Origin: Solanum dulcamara
Lineage: Eukaryota > Streptophyta > Magnoliopsida > Solanales > Solanaceae
Length of the DNA stretch: 64,000 nt
Reading direction: 5' to 3'
Assembly (NCBI RefSeq): GCF_947179165.1
Contig: NC_077242.1
Location: 21,518,597 to 21,582,596, forward strand
The stretch's first letter is position 1. The number at the start of each line of letters is the position of its first letter. The notes beneath the pieces are model-generated. The model was given only the letters and a program-made list of their open reading frames with translations, did not search any database and had not been told where the DNA came from. The translations under genes and the position numbers were made by a program. Shown in pieces: positions 47,575-58,795 of this stretch.

Positions 47575-50340
47575 GATTATTATATATGAATAATCTGTTT
47601 TTTGTAGTGTTTTAAAGCCATAATTTGTTAAAATATATTTCATTGTTTGTGCATCAATTATGTTATATTATGTCATCACCCAGTGCAAATTTGCTAATCC
47701 TTATTTATCTCTCCTTATATTTCATGTACACCCTTGGGAGCTAGAGTTCTACTTTGGAACTCATTTTTGGCCCAAAAAATCGGGCCAACAACTATTAGGA
47801 TCGTCAGAGCTCGGAGCCCTATAAATTAGGAGTCAACATTTCTTGGTCTTTCTCATTACTATTTTGATTATGTTTCTTTTGATATATTAATTTATTTTTA
47901 CATGCATGTTTACATATATGTGAATGTTAATACTAATTTCTCCCCTTTATTTGAGACCCTTTTGTATATGGGCTAATATCATTTGTTAATTATTTTTAGA
48001 TGTGTTAGAAACTAGTTTAAAGGCTAAGAAAATTAGATTTTTTTAAGAATAGATATGGCTTGCACCATATTTTTGTAAAACAACATAATTATAGAATGAA
48101 TCCCAACAGTTAGGCCATCTTAGATTCTTTTAATAAATTTCCTTATAAAATAATTTGTTATTAATATTTTGGCCATTTAAATTTTAAAAAAAAATTAATT
48201 TGTTATTATTTCTATTTTATGGCCTAGATGTCTTACTAGTTTCCGTAATATATTATTTTAAGATTTCAGATTCATAACAGGTTTAAAATGCAAGGTATAT
48301 ACATACATATATGTCATACATACAAGGTATTATTTTATTTATACACTAATTTTTATTATACTTGATGTATTACTTTGTTACACATAACATATTTTTATAT
48401 ATCCATTACCCCTTTTATCAATGCTATCTTCATTTTTTTCTGTAAACTCTCACACTTTAATACACACATTATTTCACTACATACATATCTTTTATCATTT
48501 TGTCCCTACACGTAAATAAAATAATAAGATCTTATAAGCTTCAAACAACATATATATGCATATTTTATTTTATAGTAAATATATGTGAGACCATAAACTT
48601 TACATAATGTTTTCACACTTTTATACTATTTTTTTTAGTTATGAAAACTCCATTTTATAAATTATTTGCTCGAATTATATTACTATACAATACACATGTG
48701 ACTATATTTGACACCCATCTATTGTCTTTTATTTTTTTATTTTTACATCTTAATTCTAGATAATATAGTAACAAATTCTCATGTCCTTCTAACTCAATAT
48801 TTATAAAGAGATTATAAATATTTCACATATGGCAAACATATATTTATTAAAAATATATTATTATTAATTTTTTTTTATTATATACGTATATATGACATAC
48901 CTTGTATTTTCACCATTTTCTCAAAACTAATGAAAACTTTTCTTGTTAATATTTTTAAAGCAAGCAAAATGAATAAATATCCCTAATCATTTTTCTAAAA
49001 ACTAAATTTAAGGACTATCTTCGGATAAGCTCTGAGGGATTCTTAACACCTTCCCCTCGAGTATCCAAAACCCTTACCTAGAATCTCACCAGTTTCGCAA
49101 ATTAAAATGGAGTTTACATTTACATTTTTAAAAAAATGGTTTTCCTAATATATTCCTTAAAATTAGGTGGAGACTCTAAAAAAAATTCAAAATCAGAGGC
49201 ATAGCCATTTTATGTTGCAAACTATTTTGAACAGTTCGAAAATAGGGTGCGGCAATAATACCTTGAAATCATTGAGTTCAGATCATACCTCATAATATTA
49301 CCTTTGAAAATAGAATCATGCATGGACAATCATAAGCCAACTTAAAAATCATGTAATTCATGAAGAAACGTACTTATAATAATCATATATAATGATTAAA
49401 ACATAATTGAAATAGCCCAATGTGATTCATCAAATTAGGATTACAAACACAATTGAAATTCATGAGATTTTTAGTAGAAACCTTGGGACTCCATGGGTTA
49501 AAGGGACCCATGGATCAATCCTTATATACCTTGACTGAATTTGACTTTATAATTAAGAAAGTAGACTTGTTCTTGAAGAAACCCTAGACAAACGTGATGA
49601 AGAAGATGAATCCTTGAGTGATCCTTGAGAGAGAAGTTTTAAAGTTGATTGAGAATTAATGAGGGGAAATAATAGGTTTAGGAGTATTTAGGATATTTTC
49701 GTAATGAATCTAGTCCCAAAAACGTTCACATAAATTAATAAAAGAATAGGGAAATGACCGAATTACCCCTCATTTAATTGGGATTGGGACTCACCACGGA
49801 GGACCCATCACGGTCTTTGATGCTCATCACCGCCCGTGGTGGTATCCATGATATTGGACTTGGAACTAAAAATCTGAAGTTGCAGGGGAAGGTTTTAGAA
49901 CTTCCTCTACGGAACCCCTTCACGGTCCATGGAGTGCATTATGGGCCATGAAGAGTCGGCATTATGCAGGCCCTACAGGGTGACCTGCAGGAGTGACCAC
50001 AGAGGATCTCACCACAGTTTATGAAGAGATACATGACCCGTGGTGGACAATCATGGTCTTAGCCTTGGGATCATATTCTGAGGTCTTAGGGGAGGGGTCA
50101 CCACGGAGGGCTTCACAGCCTGTGTGCTCACCACGATCTGTGGTTCCCTATCGTGGACCTCACTCTGCAGGAGTGAACCTTAGGATCATCACCATGATTT
50201 CTCACCACGAGGTGTGGTTCCCACCACGGCTCGTGATGGCCTTCATGGTCATCACCTAAGACCAATATTTAAGATTTTTAATAATTTCATCTTTTGATCC
50301 TTGTTTTTTGACTTTCCAAACTCCGAAGTCTTACAAGTTT

Positions 50341-50990
50341 GTATATAATTACAATTTCTATTTGATTATCCAGATGGATCCATATAAGCCTCTTTATGGG
50401 AGAAGATGTAGATCATCGATCGGTTGGTTTAAGGTTGTGAAGCCGAGTTGAGTAGGCCAGACTTAGTTCAGCAGGCTATGGAGAAAGTCAAGATCATCCA
50501 GCAAAGGTTGAAGACTTCTCAAAGTCAACAACATCTTATACTGATATTAGGAGAAGATACTTGTAGTTTGAGGTGAATGACTAGGTGTATCTAAAAGTTT
50601 CACCCATAAAAGGAGTTATGATGTTTGGCAAGAAAGGGAAGTTGAGTCCACATTACATTGGTCCTTATCAGATTGTGAAGAGAGTTGGCAATGTTGCCTA
50701 TGAGCTGGAATTACCACCAGAGTTAGATGTTCATCTAGTTTTTCATATCTCCATTCTTAAAAAGCGCCAACTGAAAACATTGGGGTGAAACAGAGTTTGA
50801 CTTATGAGAAAGTTCCAATTCAGATTCTTGATCGTCATGTTTGCAAGTTGAGAACTAAAGATGTCGCTTCAATTAAAGTTCTATGGTAAAACCAATTTGT
50901 TGAGGAAGTTACGTGCAAAGCTAAAGAGGATATGAAGGCTAAATACCAGCATCTAATTGTGTCTTCTAATGATGATTTTATGGTAAGGTT
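50341..50990 (+). pseudogene. Element B integrase C-terminus and chromodomain-like tail
   Basis: PLYGRRCRSSIGWF (about 50390-50425) continues the core cut at 43949. The open frame 50585-50788 reads YLKVSPIKGVMMFGKKGKL, GPYQIVKRVGNVAYELELP and HLVFHISILKK, the GPY/F module. The tail (about 50820-50960) has VPIQILDRHVCKLRTKDVAS and, after a TAA at a Trp position, NQFVEEVTCKAKEDM, the chromodomain-like end. Frameshift near 50785. Confidence 0.85.
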
Positions 50991-51164
50991 TCTTTTTCCT
51001 GTCTTTGAGTTGATGTCCATTCCAAGTTTGAAGTATTTGATGTGTATTCTTGAGTCCGAGTAATGATTGCTTAATTGTTTAAATTTTTGAGTATTTGAGT
51101 TCTTGATTTGCATTCTACATTGAGTGATTTATTAGCATAGCCATCATTTGAGGATAAATGATCC

Positions 51165-51177
51165 CAAGGGGGAGATA
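51165..51177 (+). promoter_or_regulatory. Element B polypurine tract
   Basis: AAGGGGGAGAT just before the LTR start TGTAACACCC (51179). Confidence 0.8.
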
Positions 51178-51178
51178 T

Positions 51179-53202
51179 TGTAACACCCTTAAAGTCCTTA
51201 GCCGAAACTAGCTAGAAATGAACTGAAAATTTACATCAGAGGGTGACTACGAGACCCTTCACGGGCTGTATTGAGCTTCATAACTCATGAAGAGTGTTTA
51301 TGAAATGTTCCTGGAGTCGTGTAAAAGTAAAGGGAAGGACCACAAAGGGCTCTACGACCCATGGTGCTGACCACGGACTGTGAAGCCATCCGTGATCCTT
51401 ACCCTAGGACCCTGAATCATGCAATAACCACAGGAAAGGACCAGTACTCGTGGTGACCACCATAAGCTGTAGCGGTCTCCATGGTGTCCACCTCTCCCGA
51501 GCCAGCCTAATTCCAAGACCACGATGCTCACCACGAACCATGGTGAGCTATACGGACTGTGGTCGAAATTCGTGAAAGTGCCCGACTCAGTTTTAATGAA
51601 GGAAATTATCGTCTTATCCCATCTTTTCCAACTGAACCCTGCATGATTAGGGACCCAAAAACAATCCATTAACTTACCCAATTGGTTTTTTCCTCTCATT
51701 CACACTTAGAACTTTTGAGAGAAGCAATTGGAGTGAAGAAAGAAAGCTAGGGTTCAAGGATTTCAAGTGAGGTCTTCGAGTTTTGATTGTTCCTTTGTTT
51801 TATAGGTATGTAAGGCTATTTATAGCATTTGATTGAGTCTGCTCACGCACCCAACATGTAATTCTTCGAAATTGAGTTCAAGTTGAGTTTTACCCTAAAC
51901 TTAAAATTGAGTTCTTGAGTCAGTTGATACTTCCTTGAGTTTTCTTTCGTCTAATTTAATATTGATGATGTCCCTAATGTTGAGTAGGCATTGAGACATA
52001 ATCCATACATTCATTCACATGAAACTTAGTTGAGTTATTGTCATACTTTGTCCATGCATTACTTGAGGTTGAGGTTGATGGTTTTCATGCATAAAATAAG
52101 CTATTTCTTTCAAATTGAGATGATGCATATTTTAATGAGCTTGATAAAATTGAACATAAAGTTAAATGAAGATTTTGAGCAAGATTTTTTGATGACGATG
52201 TAAATGATGATGTTTTGAGATAAGTTTGATGTTTAAATTAAAAGTACAATGAGACTAAATCATGATGTTAATATGAGCACATATTTTTAGGAGTAGTATT
52301 GAGCACCGAGTTGGGTAAGAGTTTGACTGACTCAAACTCCATAACTACATATCTAATATAGGATAGTGTCTACGCCTCTCTCATTCTAAAAGAAGAATTG
52401 ATTATTAGATCCATAGATCTTGATCTTCATTACCCTGGCAAGGTATTGGATGGATGTGGCAATGACATCCCTTTGTTGTATCACGCTAGCTCATAAGTGA
52501 TGGTTATCAGTTAGAGAAACTCCCTAATGAATAACATATCTTGATTTGATGTGCATACCCATGTTTTTAACTAAGAGAAACACTGTTTATTTTAAACCTG
52601 CATTCCATGCTGAGGTTGAGTGAATGCGGAGTTCCTAAGTGAGCTTTTTTGAGATAATTTTCTATATGTGTCCTTACTTTCTAGCTATTTTAAATACTCG
52701 TACATTCTATGTATTGATGTCATTTGGCCTGCATTATTTCATGATGCAGATACAGGTGCTAACAATCATCAACAGGCTCTCTGTTGAAGATCATTCCCCT
52801 CCCTGATTATGGTGAGACCTACTTATAATCAGAGGAATGCTTTTATCTATTTACTTCTTGACGTTGAGTATTTGATTTCTTTTGAGGTAGCCATGGACAT
52901 GTCATTGGCACCTCATAGATAGTGATTAAAGGTTTTTTAGACATAGATGGAGTAGATTAGAGATGTTTCCTCAAGTTATTTCTAAAACTTTTTTATAATA
53001 TAAGAATGTTTTGTTTGAAAAATTATTCTCTTTTGATGTTGAAGTTAAGATCCTACGTGAGTATCTTTCTTTTGGTTTTATTCAAGTCTGAGTGATGAAA
53101 CCAAGTGGTTAGCTTGGAGATCAAAAATGATTTTTGAGTACCGACCATACCTATGGATCTAGGTTCCATATCATATTTAGGGAATAGTCTCATATCATGG
53201 AA
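51179..53202 (+). repeat. Second LTR of element B, followed by another internal region
   Basis: 2.02 kb homologous to B's 5' LTR pieces, without the MULE-like and solo-LTR insertions. The U3 has CCACGG-type palindromes (about 51340-51560), and the donor motif is TATAGGTATGTAAGG near 51801-51815. Its last about 50 bp differ from the 5' LTR end, and it is followed at once by a PBS and gag leader instead of a target duplication. Confidence 0.75.
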
Positions 53203-53781
53203 AACTTGGAATCAGAGCATCAGGTTCAAGTGTCCTAGGGTATCTCAAAGTCGCATTAAGTAGAGTCTTATTCATGAGTGTGAAGCATGACACATTTATG
53301 AATAAGAGGCTACGGGATGTTTAGGAAATACTTCACTTCTTTCATACTCTATGTCGTGTGATAGAGTGTAACTTTATAGAGTTTCCTTCTAAATCTTGCT
53401 CTATACATTTTCAAAATCATGCCTCTAAGAAGAGTTTGTGTCAGAAGGAATCAAGATGAGGAGCAACAAGCACCTAGGCTCTGGTTGATCTTTTTCCCAA
53501 CCAAGTCACTCATGTTGAGTTTAGGATGCTTTCCAAGTATTAGCCTAAGCAATGACTGTTCAGACCAATTGTGATGTTATATCTCCTGTGAACCCAAATA
53601 TGGATATTGTGGCAACTAGCTAGAGTATGGGAATTCACTCACATGAACCCTCTAGAATTCCATGGTTCTAAGGTGGATGAGGATACACAAGAGTTTATTT
53701 AGGGTATTTAAAAAATTATTGAGATAATGGGTGTCACCCTAATTGAGTACAGACTTGGCCACCTATCACTTGAAGGGAGTT
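53203..53781 (+). pseudogene. Element C: PBS and start of gag
   Basis: A PBS-like TGGAATCAGAGC (53207-53218) and a leader lead to ATGCCTCTAAGAAG at 53419. The gag start reads MPLRRVCVRRNQDEEQQAP, and further on NPLEFHGSKVDEDTQEFI, in frames broken by TAG codons. The sequence is closer to gags A and D than to B. It is cut at 53781 by an antisense LTR. Confidence 0.75.
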
Positions 53782-54925
53782 TGTCATGACCCAAGCTATA
53801 CCACAGATGTGACATAGAGAATAAGATTCTGAAAGACCCTAAATAATCCTCTTGACATAAGCATGAAACTAAGATAAACAACATAAGAAAGTTTTGAAAA
53901 TGGATGATAAGTCTCAAAATAACAATCTCAATATAAGAAGAATCTGAGGATACAACTGATTATAGGAAAATCATACTAAGTCTGGTATAGTCTCTACAAT
54001 CATAAATGTGGAATAAGACAAACCCTAGCTAATGAAATAATATGAAAATCGAAAAAAGTTTCGAAATGACTCAAAAGAACTCATAATATGGTCATGCCCA
54101 TGAACTATGAGGACTCACCAAAATAGTGTGCGCCGGAAGGATCCAATACTAACTGCGGGCATGAGATGGAGTGTGATGACCTATATTATAAAATAATATA
54201 AGCAAAAGAAGTATGCGGTCTATACTATGGAATGTACTGAGTATGGAAAATATGCAATGCATGATATAAAATATGATAACGTAATGACCAAGCTAAAACA
54301 TGACATAATCCTTAAAACATCATTAAAAATGTGAAACATGGTCAATGCAAGACTCATAAGATAATCATAATCATAAAATAACATAAGAGAGAGGTACTGT
54401 TAATCGATATAAACCATATGAGTTATAACATGGAGTCCGATATCTTTTTCTCACACTGAAAAAAGGTTGTCCTACTTGCCGGGTAAGGTCAATGAACATG
54501 AGCTATTTGTAGATCCAATAGATTAAGCTTGATTATCTGACGTAGTTATGGTACTTAGGTGATTTTTTCCTAGTCCACTCGGTGCTAAGTAAGCTCGCAA
54601 CAAGAATATCATACATAAACAAATCATTTTATTTGAAAAAACGTAAAACTCTAGTTATACCAGGTTCATTTAAAATACTCAAAACCATAAGAATAGCTCC
54701 TTTAAACATATCATGAACCTCAATACAATCAATGTCATAAGAAATACTTAATCAAAAGCATCTAGATCATGATAAGCTTTTCATAGAAAATCACACCTCA
54801 ATTGGAAGTGTCTAAATCATAAAAATCTTTCATAATGAGAATACTTCAATCCAAAGCAACCTTGTTTTCATAAAATCATATTAATACTTTATTTAAAAGC
54901 ATCCTTAAATTATAGTTTCATAAAT
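53782..54925 (-). mobile_element. Antisense LTR fragment interrupted by element D
   Basis: Begins TGTCATGACCCAAGC and carries R/U5-like text similar to 43950-45190. It stops where element D begins. The rest should lie beyond D outside the window. The flank on the left is GAGTT (53777-53781). Confidence 0.7.
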
Positions 54926-57039
54926 TATAATACCCCAAAAGTTGCAAAGTCAAAAAATGAGGTTTAAAAGAAGTTTCTAAGATAAATCCCAGATTTTGGC
55001 AATAGGTGGCTCTCCATGAAGCCCTCCATGACCCGTAGTGCTCTTCACGAGCCGTATAGAGCACCTGTGAAGGCCACTGGTTATAAGGGGAATTTGGAGA
55101 ATGGACCACGGATAGCTTCACGACCTAGGCTGTGAGCCACGAGCTGGGATATGGTCGATGAAACCTACTCCCCAAAATCCTATTCAGGGTGTGTACCACG
55201 GAAGGACACCACGAGTCATGGTGAGAACCACGTGCCATAGTGGCTCCCATGGAGGATCCCCCTTCTAACCAGCTCAAAATTTGTTCTAATTTCATTACCA
55301 TAACCACCACCATGGGCCATGGTAAGGTTCACGAACCATGGTGGGCCCCCTGTCTAAGTGATTTCCAATTTTTGAGTTGAGGGTATTTTGGTCTTTTCCT
55401 ATATTTTCATTAATGAATGTGAACAATTTTTACGAGTTTATTCTAACCTATTAACTATCCTAAGCCCTCCTGACCCTCTTATTCTCACCCAAACCCTCTA
55501 AATCAAAATTTTCTCTATAAAAGTGTTCTCCCAAAGTCTTTTTTTTCAAGAAATTCAAGGAATTTCTTCAAGGTCAAGCTTCAATTCTCTGCAATTTAGG
55601 GCTTGTAAAGCTCAAGGTATGTGGAAATTCATCCTTGGGCCTTTTCACCTATGGAATCCTAAGTTTTTCTCTCAAATTCTCTTATGATTGCTTCTTCTAA
55701 AAGCCCTAATTTTATGATGTTGTATTGGATCTTTTTAATCATGATATATCTTATGATTATTGGTTAAATTATGCAAAAATTATATTACATTGCATGATTT
55801 CAAGATGAATTTCAAATACCTATGCTATATGCTAGTTTCAAGCATTATTTTAATGAATTTTGTGATTATGATTTCTAAGTTATTTCAATGAAAGCTTTAT
55901 GAATGATTTCCAAAGTTATAGATGACTTATGAAAAGTTATGAATGATGTTTAAATGATTATTTAAGCAAAATTTATAGTGCAAAAGGATAATTCTTTCAG
56001 AATCATGTTAAAGAGGTAAAAGGACAATTCTCACTAATTCATGGATTCTCATGAAACAATCAAGTTATTGTGCTATTCCTATGATTTTACTATGGTGATG
56101 ATGATAGATGAGCTACTCTTATGTTATTTTAAAAATATGGATTGATATCTATTATAATCTTTCCTAATTATGTTAATAATTATATTTTCATGAAGTTCCA
56201 TTGGGATAAAGACTTAGCACCAAGTGCTTTAAGGTGGGGTTTAGTCCGGTAGCCCTTGTATCTACCCAAAGGAACCCTAGTAGAAACCTGTAGTCCCTAA
56301 CTAAGCTACCTGCATAGGTTTATGATGCTAATATGACAAGGCTAGTGGATCCACATACAACAAAGTTAATGAGAGTACCATGATGAAGTATACCCTGGCA
56401 AAGTAACCTCCCATTCTCCATGTAGGATCATCGAAATTCATGTAGTAGCTCGCATGGTCTTATATGGAGGTTAAAGTTCCTATCCCACAACAAGGTATAT
56501 GAAAAGTTATAAAGTTCTCATGATGATGATGTTTTGATGCATTGACCAATAGTTATGATATTTTCAAGGTTTTCATAGTTTTACTCATATTTTAAGATAT
56601 TGGTCTTGCATCTCATGATTCATATATATTATGTCCTATGCTTATTGTTCTAGATACTTAGTGTATTCTATATACTAACACATACTTTTTGCCTACATTG
56701 CATCATAATGTAGGGTCCAACGATCGTGCTCATCATCCTATTCATGCCTAGAGCTTATTATATTTGTACTAGCGGTGATTTCTCATCTTCCGAAGACATG
56801 AAACTTTACTTTCTTATGAGACTTATGATTTCGTAGAGGCATGTAGGATGTTTAGAGTCGATGTTGTCTTTTATTCCAAATTTTAAGACTTATCAGACTA
56901 TGATTTCGTATCTATGCTTTATCTTATTTTATTTACTTACCTTATGTATGCTTATGAATGATATGCTAAGAGGCTTGGTTGGGGTACCTCAGGATTTCAG
57001 TCATCGTATCTCACTTAGAGGCTATCTTGGGTCGTGATA
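54926..57039 (+). repeat. Element D 5' LTR
   Basis: 2,114 bp from TATAATACCCC (TG start decayed) to GGGTCGTGATA. The U3 has CCACGG/CCATGG-type palindromes (about 55015-55340). The donor motif AAGGTATGTGG is at 55614-55624, and an imperfect stem CTTGGG/CCTATGG follows at about 55635-55655. Confidence 0.8.
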
Positions 57040-57043
57040 AACG

Positions 57044-57055
57044 TGGTATTAAAGC
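57044..57055 (+). promoter_or_regulatory. Element D primer binding site (decayed)
   Basis: TGGTATTAAAGC, two changes from the tRNA-iMet complement, just after the LTR. Confidence 0.75.
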
Positions 57056-57256
57056 ACAAGGTTCAAATTTCCTCGGGACTCTATCATGCTGCACAAAGTA
57101 GAGGTTTGTTCATCGATGTGAAGTGAGCCACATTTATGAATAGGATGCTATGAGGCATCTTAATAAAAATATCACTTCTTTCATGATCTCATCGTACTAT
57201 ATAGTTGAACTCTAAGGATTACTTCTTTAACACTTCCTCTTTGCGATTACAGAATC

Positions 57257-58290
57257 ATGCCTTCATGAAGATACCCCATTCGAAGGAATGTTGAAGAGGA
57301 GCAACAAGATCCAAATGACCCTTTGAATGAACAAATGTCTTATATAGAGTTCTGATCCGCTTTCCAAGTACTTCCTCAAGACATGGAGGCTCAAGTGAAT
57401 CATGAAGAGGTAGCTCCCGTGAACCTAAATATGGGTACGACAGCTAGCCGAGTTCGTAATTTCACCCGTATGAACAATCTTGAGTTTTATGATTCTAAGA
57501 TAGATGAGGATCCAAAATAGTTCATCGAGGGCATTGGTTAGATTGATGATATTATGGGTGTTAGCCCAGTGGAAAAAGCGTACTTAGCAGTATATCAACT
57601 TAAAGGGGTTGCTCAAGTGTGGTATGTCCTATAGAAAGGTGAGAGGGGTGGAGATGATGGTCCCATTGATTGGGAGAGTTTGAGGATGATTTTCTTGATT
57701 GGATCTTTCTATTGGAGTTGAGAGAGGCTAAGGTGTAAGAGTTCATTAATTTGCGTCAAGGTAATATGAGTGTGAGGGAGTATGCTCTCAAATTCACTCA
57801 ATTGTCAAAATATGTTCCTTTCATAGTTTTGAATCTAAGGGATAGTATGAGAAAGTTTGTTTCAGGTGCATCTGATTTAGTGTTCAAGGAGTGTAAGACC
57901 GCCATGCTTATCAAGGAATGGATCTTTCAAGGCTTATGACACATGCCGAGCAAATTGAGGAGGAAAATCTAAAAAAAGATCTAGAAGGAAGTCCAAAAGG
58001 GCTTGAACCGATGGTGGTAACTTCTCCCATGGTAAGTTCAGAAATGGTCGCCATCTTTAGTTTCATCAAAGGTATTTCGGCCAAGCTTCATCTAACACTT
58101 TGAATCCAAAATTTAATAAGGATAAGGTTCTTAATCCTAAGACATAAGAAGGAGCTCCAAGTGTTCAAGTTGTTTCTTTATGTAAGAAGTGTGGGAAGAA
58201 TAACAAGAAAGAGTGCTTAGCGGGATCGGATGTATGATAGAAGTATGGAAAGTCGGGGAATTATTCCAAAGAGTGTAGGGGTGGTTAAAA
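57257..58290 (+). pseudogene. Element D gag
   Basis: ATG at 57257 follows GATTACAG (acceptor-like, AG at 57251-57252) by 4 nt. The frame has stops soon after. Readable parts are VRNFTRMNNLEFYDSKIDEDP (about 57450-57515), VYQLKGVAQVWYVL then a stop, QGNMSVREYALKFTQLSKYV (57751-57939), and DLSRLMTHAEQIEEENLKK (57918 on). The zinc-knuckle region at 58180-58275 has KKCGKNNKKEC followed by a second knuckle that has lost cysteines. Confidence 0.85.
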
Positions 58291-58351
58291 AATTGCTAGA
58301 CCCCAGACTCAGACTCAGACTACCAGTCATCTAGATCAGCGTGCTACTACT

Positions 58352-58795
58352 TTGGGAGGCAGTCAGTGCCAAAATATATTTTATGCTCTCCAGACTCGTC
58401 AGGAGTTAAAAAATTCCCTCGATATTGTGACTGGTATGTCAAAGGTCTTTAAATTTGATGTTTATGCATTGCTAGATCCAGATGCTACCCTATCGTTTGT
58501 TACTTTTTATCTTGCTATGAAATTCATTGTTAGTCCCGAGATCTTGTTAGAGCCTTTTTCAGTCTATAATCTTGTTGGTGATTCAATTGTGGCTAAGAGA
58601 TTCTATAGAATTTTATCTGTTTTAGTTTTTAATAGTGACCTCAGTTGATCTTGTAGAGATCAACATGGCCGATTTAGATGTTATTCTTGGTATGTATTGG
58701 CTTCATGCATGTTATGCCTCTATATATTGTACAACCTAGGTGGTTAAGTTTCAGTTTCCAAATAGCCAATCCTAGAATGGAAAGGTAGTAATTCT
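58352..58795 (+). pseudogene. Element D aspartic protease
   Basis: YALLDPDATLSFVTFYLAMKF has Asp instead of Gly in the D-P-G active-site triplet (GAT at 58481-58483), which should abolish activity. MADLDVILGMYWLHACYASI follows in another frame (about 58660-58730). Confidence 0.85.

Larger units (their letters stand above)
45191..49257 (+). mobile_element. Nested LTR-like element (possible Tat/Athila-type solo LTR)
   Basis: Starts TGTTGACACCCAATTTTGACC and ends near GGGTGCGGCAATA, with an upstream AGGTGGAGACTCT (about 49163-49177) that recalls the end region of Tat/Athila LTRs. Flanks ATAGT and ATACC share only three bases, so the ends are tentative. No protein domains. TATA-like TATAAAAGGG (about 45822) and TTATAAATAGG (about 45865) suggest a promoter, followed by a pyrimidine-rich leader with a short open frame (45910-46134). 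Very AT-rich throughout. Class is my inference from end motifs. Confidence 0.5.
43950..50335 (-). mobile_element. Antisense solo LTR, TSD AGTTT, with nested insertion
   Basis: Starts TGTCATGACCTGACC and ends GAAGTCTTACA, with AGTTT at 43945-43949 and 50336-50340. Pieces 43950-45190 and 49258-50335 together make an LTR of about 2.3 kb. Its R/U5 side is homologous to 32953-35027 in reverse. Its U3 (about 49790-50230) carries CCACGG-type palindromes instead of the TACGA/TCGTA ones of that copy. An 8-bp stem CCATGGGT/ACCCATGG is at 49491-49513. Confidence 0.9.
30481..53202 (+). mobile_element. Element B: sense Ty3/gypsy chromovirus split by several insertions
   Basis: 5' LTR (30481-35554, itself interrupted), PBS 35559-35570, gag, protease, RT/RNase H and integrase in three segments, polypurine tract near 51165-51177, and a second LTR 51179-53202. 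Insertions removed in thought: 30971-32014, 32953-35027, 37409-41671, 43950-50335. The reading continues correctly across each of these junctions at the protein level (protease to RT, integrase core to C-terminus), which confirms the nesting. Confidence 0.85.
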
